DNA of 64,000 bases. Source: Hymenobacter metallilatus (lineage in GTDB: Bacteria > Bacteroidota > Bacteroidia > Cytophagales > Hymenobacteraceae). Shown piece after piece: positions 42,845 to 53,286 of this stretch. The position numbers and the translations under genes were made by a program. Positions within the stretch are counted from its first letter, which is position 1, and the number at the start of each line of letters is the position of its first letter. The notes under the pieces are model-generated. The model worked only from the letters and a program-made list of their open reading frames with translations. It searched no databases and had not been told where the DNA came from. The stretch spans positions 434,001-498,000 of the forward strand of contig NZ_RWIS01000001.1 of the NCBI RefSeq assembly GCF_003944705.1, written 5' to 3'.

Positions 42845-43431
42845 TCTGTCGGTTCCCGGTCTTCGAGCTGGTTGAGGCCGATGCGGGTCCAGCCGGGCTG
42901 GTCGGCCATGCCCACGTACCCGATTTCCTCCTGAGCCAGCGGGTGGGCGTAGTAGCTTTCGGTCAGTTCAGCTAACAGCTCCTCAAAAAAGTACTTCTGC
43001 GAAACCTGCGCCCAGTTTTCGCCCGGTGCCTTCCCGGCTGCCAGCAACTCCAGTACCGCATCCTGGCCGGCCTCATCCAAAGCCGTAAACGGCTGCTGAA
43101 ACTGGGCCTGGGCCGCCTGGTTGATACCACCCAGCCCTAACCGGTACGCCTCCCGGTCGGGGGGCATTACATCATAGCGCCAGCCGTCGGCCCGGCCTGC
43201 CGTTAGCCGCTGGTCCACATTGGGAGCCAGCTCAATAGGCGTTTCCCGCTCGGGCTGAGGAAAAAGGCGGGCCGCCACGGCCCGCAGCAGCTGGTAGGTA
43301 TCGGTATCAAAAAACTGCGGCGCATAGTCGGCCGAAGCGTGCAGACGGGCTTCCAGCGCTGCTTTGGTGGCGGGTGTTACGTGGCTGGTAGCCAGCAGGG
43401 CCCGGACAGTGCCTTCGGGGTAGTGGGGCAT
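42832..43431 (-). CDS. Gluconate 2-dehydrogenase subunit 3 family protein
   Basis: A 199-residue cytosolic-looking protein with helical composition. The signature parts are LLRAVAARLFPQPER, HPLAQEEIGYVGMADQPGWTRIG and the Glu/Arg-rich end. This family is the small subunit of membrane-bound gluconate or related sugar-acid dehydrogenases and is often required for export or stability of the flavoprotein. No Tat signal is visible here, unlike many members. The gene precedes the GMC oxidoreductase; the spacer between them consists of octamer repeats, and the last three codons plus stop are built from the repeat. ATG at 43431 is used. Confidence 0.85.
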   Translation of the reverse strand: MPHYPEGTVRALLATSHVTPATKAALEARLHASADYAPQFFDTDTYQLLRAVAARLFPQPERETPIELAPNVDQRLTAGRADGWRYDVMPPDREAYRLGLGGINQAAQAQFQQPFTALDEAGQDAVLELLAAGKAPGENWAQVSQKYFFEELLAELTESYYAHPLAQEEIGYVGMADQPGWTRIGLNQLEDREPTEVKL

Positions 43432-43433
43432 AT

Positions 43434-43514
43434 ATGAAATGGTGAAGTTGTGAACTTGTGAAAGGCAGTTGCGGGCCAACGGCGCTTCGCAACTTCACCA
43501 TTTCACAATTTCAC
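43434..43514. repeat. Octamer-array hairpin 2
   Basis: Left arm ATGAAATG, GTGAAGTT, GTGAACTT, GTGAAAGG (43434-43465); right arm AACTTCAC, CATTTCAC, AATTTCAC (43491-43514). A 15-base perfect pairing is present at 43436-43450/43490-43504. The element spans exactly from the start codon of the subunit 3 gene to the stop codon of the next SDR gene. Confidence 0.9.
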
Positions 43515-44519
43515 CTATTGGTCGCTGCTCATTTTGCCGCCGGTTACGTGCACCAGGGAGCCGGTCATAAAGGAGCCGTCCTGGGAGGCCAGGAGCACGT
43601 AGGCCGGGGCCAGCTCCTCGGGCTGACCGGGGCGGGCCAGGGCTACCTCGTAGCCGAACTTCTCTACTTCTTCCCGGGGCATCGTTCCGGGAATGTTGGG
43701 CGTCCAGACGGGGCCGGGCACCACGCAGTTCACCCGGATACCCTTCTCCCCGAGGTAGGTGGCCAGGCTTTTGGTGAGGGCATGAATGGCCGATTTGGTG
43801 CAGGCATAATCCACCAGAATAGGAATGCCCGTGAGGCCCACAATGCTGCCGGTGTTGATGATGCAGTCGTGCTGCCGGAGGTGAGGAATAGCCGCCTGCG
43901 CCATCCAGATATAGCCCAGAATGTTGGTATCGAAGGTGCGGCGGATCTGCTCCTCCGAAATGTCCTCGAACTTCTCCTGAGCCATCTGGAAGGCCGCGTT
44001 GTTCACCAGGATGTTGAGGCCGCCCAGCTCGGCGCGGGTGCGGCGCACGGCCTGCTTGCACTGCTCCGGGTCGCGCACATCCAGCTGCAGCAAAATGCAC
44101 TTGCGCTGCTGGGCTTCAACCAGGCGCCTGGTTTCCTCGGCATCCACCACGTTTTCGTTGAAGAGCACGGCTACGTGGGCACCTTCCATGGCAAACGCCA
44201 CGGCCACGGCCCGGCCAATGCCGGAGTCGGCCCCGGTGATAAGAGCAATTTTATCCTGCAGCTTACCGGCGGCCCGGTAGGTACTGAAGCTCATGCCCGG
44301 CTGCAAATGCATATCGGCTTGCCTGGCCGGATAAGGCAGGGTTTGGGCGTGCTGCTTCATATCCTTAGCCGTTGGGCGCTTCACGGGAGTGGGCGCTTCG
44401 GCCGCGGCTTTGGAGGCCTTCTTAGCGGCGGGAGTTGCCGTTGTTTTTGTAGCCTTGGAGGCAGCGGGTGTAGTGGGGGTGGCAGCTTTTTTAGAAGCCG
44501 CCGCTTTTTTAGCAGCCAT
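43515..44519 (-). CDS. SDR-family oxidoreductase with histone-H1-like N-terminal tail
   Basis: A 334-residue protein. Residues 1-55 consist almost only of Lys, Ala, Thr and Pro (KKAAASKKAATPTTPA), like the tails of bacterial histone-H1-like proteins. The SDR core starts near 85: ITGADSGIGRAVA at 93-105, NNAAFQ at about 169, INTGSIVG with the catalytic Ser, YACTK as YxxxK, and a C-terminal GQPEELAPAYVLLASQ. It resembles the YghA/YdaD stress-related group. The tail may bind nucleic acid or act as a flexible solubility tag. The start ATG is supported by the tail being in frame with low A/T codons. Confidence 0.85.
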   Translation of the reverse strand: MAAKKAAASKKAATPTTPAASKATKTTATPAAKKASKAAAEAPTPVKRPTAKDMKQHAQTLPYPARQADMHLQPGMSFSTYRAAGKLQDKIALITGADSGIGRAVAVAFAMEGAHVAVLFNENVVDAEETRRLVEAQQRKCILLQLDVRDPEQCKQAVRRTRAELGGLNILVNNAAFQMAQEKFEDISEEQIRRTFDTNILGYIWMAQAAIPHLRQHDCIINTGSIVGLTGIPILVDYACTKSAIHALTKSLATYLGEKGIRVNCVVPGPVWTPNIPGTMPREEVEKFGYEVALARPGQPEELAPAYVLLASQDGSFMTGSLVHVTGGKMSSDQ

Positions 44520-44626
44520 AGAGCAGAGCAGTAAGGAATAGTGCTGAGCTTATGCCTTACGCGAAACCGGCCGGGTTGTTGAGCCAATGCCAAATTGATG
44601 TACGTACACGCAGCCACCGCCGGGCC

Positions 44627-45745
44627 TTACTGCACCACCACTTCTACCCGGCGGTTGCGGGGCCGTTGCTCGGGGCGCCGGTTGTCGGCTACCGGCCGGG
44701 TACCGCCGTAGCCCCGCGCCGTCAGCCGCACCGAGTCGATGCCCTGTTGCAGCAGGTACTGGCGCACCACCCGGGCACGCTGCTCCGAGAGGCGCAGGTT
44801 CAGGCCGGCGTCGCCCACGTTATCGGTGTGGCCGGCTATTTCCAGCCGGAGCGCCGGTTGCTGCCGCAGGGTACGGACCAGCGCGTTCAGTGTAGGGCGG
44901 GAAGCAGGCAGCAGGGAAGCCGTGCTCTGGGTGAAGTAGAGGTTGGGCAATGTAACCGTGGTGCCTTTGTTCAGAGTACCCAGGTTTACCAGCGCCACCG
45001 CCGGCGTATCGGGCGCGGCCACCGGCACCCGGGCCACGGGCCCCACCCGTCCGGGGCGGATAGCGGCGGCACGTGGGGCCGGGCCGGGCTTACGAGCCAC
45101 CACGCGCGGGGCTGGAGCAGGTACCGGCGGGCCAGGGGCAGGGCGCACTATGGCCACCGGAGCCGCCGCAACTACCGGAGGGGCCACCGGCACGGGTACG
45201 GCCGTGGGGGGCAGCCGCTGATACAGGTAGCGGACCGGAATAGTCTGTACTTCAGCAGCTCCCGGCGGCTGCCAGGCCAGCCCGGCCCGGGAGTCCCGGT
45301 CAACCTGGAAGTACTCGACGCGCAGCGGGTAGTAGCGCCCCGCCGTGAGGTGTACACGCGCGGTGACCGTGGTGACGGGCTGTCCGCGCCAGGAGTTTAC
45401 GAGCCGCTTACCCCCCACCCACACCCGCATTCCATCATCGGTAGCTACCTGAAAAGTGTAGGTACCGGTGGTTGGCGCGTAGACGTACCCCGTCCAGCGC
45501 ACCGAAAAATGCTCGCCCGGCACGCCCGGCCCCGGCGACACAAAATGGTCGCCGGTGGGCCCGATGGTCCAGTTGAAGTCAATGCCTGGGTCGGAGCGCA
45601 GGAGTACCGGTTTCTCAAAGTTTAGGCCCGCGTAATACTGTCCGCGCAGGCCGGTGCCCGCCGACGGCTGGGCCAGGGCCGACAGGCAACAGCTCAGGAG
45701 CAGCAACAGGGTGCTGGCAGTTCGTAGGTAGTGATTGTGGTGCAT
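44627..45745 (-). CDS. PA14 domain protein with OmpA-like C-terminal domain
   Basis: A 372-residue envelope protein. After a signal peptide (about 1-25, SALAQ), a PA14 domain (about 33-175) with FSVRWTGYV and GGKRLVNSWRG is followed by a linker of Pro/Val/Ala (180-255) and an OmpA-like peptidoglycan-binding domain (about 265-372), with LRLEIAGHTDNVG and NLRLSEQRARVVRQYLLQQG. It should link the outer membrane or peptidoglycan to surface glycans. A PA14 domain also occurs in the protein at 4333-5940. The start is ATG at 45745. Confidence 0.88.
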   Translation of the reverse strand: MHHNHYLRTASTLLLLLSCCLSALAQPSAGTGLRGQYYAGLNFEKPVLLRSDPGIDFNWTIGPTGDHFVSPGPGVPGEHFSVRWTGYVYAPTTGTYTFQVATDDGMRVWVGGKRLVNSWRGQPVTTVTARVHLTAGRYYPLRVEYFQVDRDSRAGLAWQPPGAAEVQTIPVRYLYQRLPPTAVPVPVAPPVVAAAPVAIVRPAPGPPVPAPAPRVVARKPGPAPRAAAIRPGRVGPVARVPVAAPDTPAVALVNLGTLNKGTTVTLPNLYFTQSTASLLPASRPTLNALVRTLRQQPALRLEIAGHTDNVGDAGLNLRLSEQRARVVRQYLLQQGIDSVRLTARGYGGTRPVADNRRPEQRPRNRRVEVVVQ

Positions 45746-45951
45746 AGCTTCCGAAAGGTAGCAGACTGAGAAAGTGTCCGTTCACGAATTCAACCAACCG
45801 CAGCAGGTCTTCGACCTATCAACCAGTGGCCGGCACCGGATAACGATACCCGGGCCGGTTTTATGCGACTCATTTGCCGGTAACCCGTACGCAAACTCAG
45901 TCGTACCACTCTTACCAACAGGAAGTTCACTCAGCCCTGTTTCCACCCGTT

Positions 45952-46083
45952 ATGCCTACCAGGAAAACCGCCACCGCCCATACTACCGCCAAAAAAGAAG
46001 ACCCGTGCTGGAAAGGCTATGAGCAAGCCGGCACGAAGAAAAAGGATGGAAAAACCGTACCTAACTGCATCAAAAAGGAGTAA
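45952..46083 (+). CDS. Small DPCWKGYE-motif protein
   Basis: A 43-residue basic protein. After a Thr/Ala/Lys-rich lead it contains EDPCWKGYEQAG, then KKKDGKTVPNC and a Lys-rich end. This short motif with two cysteines is a recurrent small protein of unknown function in Bacteroidota and in some phage; I cannot name its family. ATG at 45952 is used. A terminator follows 21 bases after the stop. Because it lies just upstream of the metH riboswitch, the two transcripts are separated. Confidence 0.65.
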   Translation: MPTRKTATAHTTAKKEDPCWKGYEQAGTKKKDGKTVPNCIKKE

Positions 46084-46104
46084 ATTATCTACCCTGTTCT
46101 ACCA

Positions 46105-46141
46105 AAGCCCGGCCGTTTACATGGCCGGGCTTGTTGTTTTT
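46105..46141 (+). terminator. Terminator before the metH leader
   Basis: AAGCCCGGCC/GGCCGGGCTT ten-base stem with an eight-base loop and a TTGTTGTTTTT tract. The -33 element of the metH promoter is inside this tract. Confidence 0.88.
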
Positions 46142-46163
46142 AGCGGGGTCGGTAGTATCTTCG
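46134..46163 (+). promoter_or_regulatory. Promoter of the metH leader
   Basis: TTG at 46134-46136, exactly 19 bases, then TATCTTCG at 46156-46163, one mismatch to TAnnTTTG. It lies 9 bases before the riboswitch, as expected for its transcription start. Confidence 0.65.
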
Positions 46164-46171
46164 CTATGTTA

Positions 46172-46281
46172 CTTATCCAGAAAGACCGAGGGATTGGGCC
46201 CGATGACGTCTTAGCAACCTGAAATAAAACAAGGTGCTAACTCCCGTTTCAAGGCATTTGGGTGCTTTGGAAGAAGATAAG
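46172..46281 (+). promoter_or_regulatory. SAM-I (S-box) riboswitch controlling metH
   Basis: The 5' strand CTTATCC pairs with GATAAG at 46276-46281 to form P1. Between them lie the conserved S-box core elements GAGGGATTGGGCCCGATGA, TTAGCAACCTG and GGTGCTAACTCCCG. S-boxes bind S-adenosylmethionine and switch off methionine genes when it is abundant. Downstream AAGTGC (46279-46284) can pair with GCACTT (46320-46325), followed by TTTT, as a terminator overlapping the P1 3' strand. Then comes a 30-base leader to the metH ATG at 46357. Confidence 0.93.
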
Positions 46282-46356
46282 TGCGGACCTGGCCCCTGCG
46301 CCTGGCTCTTTCTGGATAGGCACTTTTTGCTGCTGATTTTCCTTAGAAGAGCCGAT

Positions 46357-50097
<3,741 letters not shown>

Positions 50098-50100
50098 CCA

Positions 50101-50203
50101 GTAGCGCGAAGCCCTTGCTTCGCGTACCGTTGCTGATGGTGTTGTCACGCAGTCACGGTAACCGTTCTTATCAACGAAACGCGAAGCAAAAGCTTCGCGC
50201 TAC
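50101..50203. repeat. GTAGCGCGAAGC palindrome between metH and metF
   Basis: Arms 50101-50125 and 50179-50203 pair at 23 of 25 positions; each arm is itself self-complementary (GCGAAGC-GCTTCGC). The loop is about 53 bases with weak internal pairing. It lies 3 bases after the metH stop and 38 before metF. Confidence 0.88.
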
Positions 50204-50241
50204 ATCCAACGCCTCGCCACCTGCCAGTTGGCGCCAGCAGT

Positions 50242-51198
50242 ATGAAAGTAACCGAACACCTGACCCGCGCCGAGGGCAAAACGCTGTTTTCCTTCGAGGT
50301 ACTGCCCCCCAAAAAGGGCGAGAATATCCAGAATCTGTTCTCCAACATCGAGCCGCTGATGGAGTTCAAGCCGCCATTTATTGATGTAACCTACCACCGC
50401 GAGGAGTACGTGTATCGCCAGCACCCCAATGGCCTGCTGGAAAAGAAAACTGTGCGCCGCCGGCCCGGTACGGTGGGCATTTGCGCGGCCATCAAAAACC
50501 GCTTCGATGTGGATACCGTGCCCCACCTTATCTGCGGGGGCTTCTCGAAGGAGGAAACCGAAAATGCCCTCATCGACCTGCATTTTTTAGGTATTGATAA
50601 CGTGCTGGCTCTGCGCGGCGACCCTATCAAGAGCGAGGGGCGCTTTGTGCCGGAGCCCGACGGACACGCCTACGCCTGCGACCTGATTGGGCAGGTAGCC
50701 GACCTGAATAAAGGTGCGTACCTGGACGAGGAGCAGGATGATGTATGGGCCACCAACTTCTGCATCGGCACGGCTGGTTACCCCGAAAAGCACTTCGAGT
50801 CGCCTAACTCGGGGGCCGATATCCGTTACCTCAAGCACAAAGTAGACCGTGGGGCCGAGTACATCGTGACGCAGATGTTCTTCGACAACGAACAGTTTTT
50901 CCAGTTTGAGCAAAAGTGCCGGACGGCTGGCATTACGGTGCCCATCATCCCGGGCCTCAAGCCCCTCACCACCAAGGCCCAGCTTACGGCCCTACCCCGC
51001 TCCTTTTACCTGAACCTGCCCGACGAGCTGGTAGACGCCGTGCACCTGGCTCCGGATAACGCGGCGGCCCGCGAAATCGGCATTGAGTGGTGCATCAACC
51101 AAAGCAAGGAGCTGATGGCGCATGGTGTACCGGTGTTGCACTACTACAGCATGGGCAAATCGGAAAGTATCCGGCGGGTAGCGGCGGCACTTTTTTAG
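50242..51198 (+). CDS. metF: Methylenetetrahydrofolate reductase
   Basis: A 318-residue flavoenzyme that makes 5-methyltetrahydrofolate, the methyl donor for metH just upstream. Motifs: FSFEVLPPKKGE (catalytic Glu at about residue 19), DVTYHREEY, LALRGDPIKSEG and MFFDNEQFFQF. The 318-residue size is that of the bacterial catalytic domain without regulatory extension. ATG at 50242. It probably shares the metH transcript across the palindromic spacer. Confidence 0.95.
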   Translation: MKVTEHLTRAEGKTLFSFEVLPPKKGENIQNLFSNIEPLMEFKPPFIDVTYHREEYVYRQHPNGLLEKKTVRRRPGTVGICAAIKNRFDVDTVPHLICGGFSKEETENALIDLHFLGIDNVLALRGDPIKSEGRFVPEPDGHAYACDLIGQVADLNKGAYLDEEQDDVWATNFCIGTAGYPEKHFESPNSGADIRYLKHKVDRGAEYIVTQMFFDNEQFFQFEQKCRTAGITVPIIPGLKPLTTKAQLTALPRSFYLNLPDELVDAVHLAPDNAAAREIGIEWCINQSKELMAHGVPVLHYYSMGKSESIRRVAAALF

Positions 51199-51199
51199 C

Positions 51200-51294
51200 G
51201 GTGAAATTGTGGGTTGGTGAGTTCGACGTTCAATCCGCACAAGTAGCGTACATAGCACATCAAACTCACCAAATCACCATTTCAGCATTTCACC
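51200..51294. repeat. Octamer-array hairpin 3
   Basis: Left arm GTGAAATT, GTGGGTTG, GTGAGTTC (51201-51224); right arm AAACTCAC, CAAATCAC, CATTTCAG, CATTTCAC (51262-51293). It starts right after the metF stop and ends at the TTG start of the next gene. Confidence 0.85.
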
Positions 51295-51297
51295 ATT

Positions 51298-51768
51298 TTG
51301 GATTCCCTCGACGAGTTGTTTGCCCGCCTGCGCGTGGCCACTACGCCTACCGAAATAGAGGCTTTGCAGGAAGGCATCTGGCAAATTTGGCTAGCCACTG
51401 GTCACCCGTTGCTGGATAAGCATCTGGAAGCGGGTATGCGGGCCCTGGCGGCGGAGGAGTATACGCTGGCTATTACCGAGTTTACGGCGCTTACCGATGC
51501 CTCGCCGGAGTACGCTGAGGGGTGGAACAAACGAGCCACGGCTTATTTCCTCCGGGGCGAATACAAAGCATCCATTACCGATATCCGGGAAACTCTGCGG
51601 CTGGAGCCCCGGCACTTCGGCGCTTTATCGGGGTGGGCCACCATTCTGCGCACCATCGGCGACAATAGGGCCGCGCTCCAGGTATTGCAGCGCCTGGAAA
51701 AGCTATGCCCCGCCTGGCCAGGCCTGCAAAGCCAACTCCGCAACCTGCAGGACTTACTGGATGAATAG
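51298..51768 (+). CDS. Small TPR protein
   Basis: A 156-residue protein without signal peptide. Two to three TPR pairs are visible: a helical N-terminal part, DASPEYAEGWNKRATAYFLRGEY (about 64-86) and HFGALSGWATILRTIGDNRAALQVL (about 102-126). It resembles short cytosolic TPR proteins of unknown role in proteobacteria and Bacteroidota. The start is TTG at 51298, the first codon after the octamer hairpin; there is no ATG at the N-terminus, which suggests that the repeat determines the present start region. Confidence 0.68.
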   Translation: MDSLDELFARLRVATTPTEIEALQEGIWQIWLATGHPLLDKHLEAGMRALAAEEYTLAITEFTALTDASPEYAEGWNKRATAYFLRGEYKASITDIRETLRLEPRHFGALSGWATILRTIGDNRAALQVLQRLEKLCPAWPGLQSQLRNLQDLLDE

Positions 51769-51791
51769 TGTTACATCGGTCGTTTCGGGGC

Positions 51792-51821
51792 TTGGCGGGT
51801 TGAATAGATAGTTGTATATTT
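51792..51821 (+). promoter_or_regulatory. Possible promoter with long leader
   Basis: TTG at 51792-51794, exactly 19 bases, then TATATTTC (51814-51821), one mismatch to the -7 consensus. The next start codon is 226 bases further, so a long untranslated leader would result. Confidence 0.4.
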
Positions 51822-52047
51822 CCCGGACCAGCAAAACCCAATTCCAATCCCCCCGGCGTTGATTTGCGTACGTCTGTCACTTTTGCAGATGCTGTACATG
51901 GTTCCACATCTATATTCCCACCCCGGCTGGCCCTGGCCACAATTGCACTAAAACAACAATTTTCTTTACCTGACAAAGCATGCCGACTGGTTTTCCAGCC
52001 GGCCGTTCTGGTATTTCGTCCCGTCTACAATTCCCACAAGTCCCACC

Positions 52048-52617
52048 ATGAAACAACTTTTACTGCTGTGTTTACTGCTGACGACAGTTGGCGCTCATGC
52101 TCAGAAATTACGAAAGACCGATACCAGTAGCGGAATGCTGGAAAAAGGCGAAAAAGTAGGCGTATGGGAGTATTATGCCTACACCCGCGACGGTACCCAG
52201 GTAATAGCGCAGAAGTACGACCACACTGCCAAAAAGCTGGTGTTCTTCCGCCCCTTCGATGATGTACCGTACGCGGTACGGACGGCCAGCGGCGAGTGGA
52301 CGCGGCAGCGCGTTACGCACCCTATTTTCTTTGTGGGCGGCGATGCTGCCCTCGCTCAGTACATGAGCAAAATGGTGTACCCGGCGGCGGCCCAGAATAA
52401 GAATGTGCAGGGGCGCGTGGTAGTTTCTATTGTAGTAGACACGCTGGGCCACGCTATTGACCAACAGATTCTGTTTGGCATTGGCTCCGGCTGCGACGAA
52501 GAGGCGCTGCGGGTGGCCCGCACCATTCCCGACCAATGGATTCCGGCCCACATTGGTAGCCGGGCCGTGGTGTCCCGGTTTGAACTCCCGTTTACTTTTC
52601 GCCTGCGCCCCCAATAG
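52048..52617 (+). CDS. TonB C-terminal domain protein with MORN-like N-terminus
   Basis: A 189-residue exported protein with a signal peptide (about 1-18). Residues 30-75 (GMLEKGEKVGVWEYYAYTRDG, QKYDHTAKKLVF) resemble a MORN-type repeat. The C-terminal half (about 105-189) is a TonB C-terminal domain (GRVVVSIVVDTLGHA, DEEALRVARTIP). Proteins of this pattern bind envelope partners or take part in energy transfer; the partner is unknown. It is a further member of the TonB-domain set at 19325-21846. Start ATG leads the signal. Confidence 0.75.
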   Translation: MKQLLLLCLLLTTVGAHAQKLRKTDTSSGMLEKGEKVGVWEYYAYTRDGTQVIAQKYDHTAKKLVFFRPFDDVPYAVRTASGEWTRQRVTHPIFFVGGDAALAQYMSKMVYPAAAQNKNVQGRVVVSIVVDTLGHAIDQQILFGIGSGCDEEALRVARTIPDQWIPAHIGSRAVVSRFELPFTFRLRPQ

Positions 52618-52693
52618 CACGAGCAGGGCCAGCGCACTTCGGTTGTGAGGGGGGCAGTTAACTGTCCGCTTCTCATTCACGTATCTTGCTGCC

Positions 52694-53221
52694 ATGAAAA
52701 AGCATGTATGGCTCGGCACCTTGGCAGCTGGTTGGCTGCTGACGGCCTGCGACTCGACGCCGCGGGAGCGGCAGGATATGGTGAAACAGGAAGCCCGCAA
52801 ACTCGACACAGTAGTGGATGAGGCGGCGGCCAAACTGCGCGTGGCCGGCCGGCGTGCTTCCCGCTTCGATTCTACTTCCCGGGCCCGCAGCCGCCAACCC
52901 CTCGACAAAGCGGCCGAAACGGCCCTGGCCAACGAGCTGCTGGGCACCTATACCAACGTAGAAGCCCTCACCCCAGCTACCATTGAGCCGGCTTTCGTGC
53001 AGTTTATGCAGCAGGTACGGGCCCGCCGCCGCCAGTGGACCCAGCGCGACTGGGACTACGCCACTGCCATCAGCCGCCGCCTCAACGCACAGTTCCGTGC
53101 TATTCGTCTTGACATCAAAGGCCGCGACGAGCTGCACATCCGGGCATTGCAAACGGAATTTACGGCCCTGGAAACCGGCCGTGACGTGAAAGACCTGGGC
53201 GACGCGGTGAAGCAACCCTAG
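52694..53221 (+). CDS. Small lipoprotein of unknown function
   Basis: A 175-residue lipoprotein: hydrophobic start with lipobox GWLLTAC, then an alpha-helical Arg/Ala/Asp-rich body (QDMVKQEARKLDTVVDEAA; RRRQWTQRDWDYATAISRR) without a recognisable domain. The heptad-like hydrophobic spacing could form coiled coils. It is probably anchored to the envelope. A terminator at 53248 follows. Start ATG at 52694. Confidence 0.7.
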   Translation: MKKHVWLGTLAAGWLLTACDSTPRERQDMVKQEARKLDTVVDEAAAKLRVAGRRASRFDSTSRARSRQPLDKAAETALANELLGTYTNVEALTPATIEPAFVQFMQQVRARRRQWTQRDWDYATAISRRLNAQFRAIRLDIKGRDELHIRALQTEFTALETGRDVKDLGDAVKQP

Positions 53222-53247
53222 CCAGCCGTATTCTGTATGTACCCCTG

Positions 53248-53271
53248 AGCCCCGCCCTGCGCGGGGCTTTT
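53248..53271 (+). terminator. Terminator between lipoprotein and amidase genes
   Basis: AGCCCCGC/GCGGGGCT eight-base stem with a short loop and T run. It ends 16 bases before the amidase ATG at 53287, so it may also affect the amidase leader. Confidence 0.8.
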
Positions 53272-53286
53272 GCATTGCCTGTGCCT

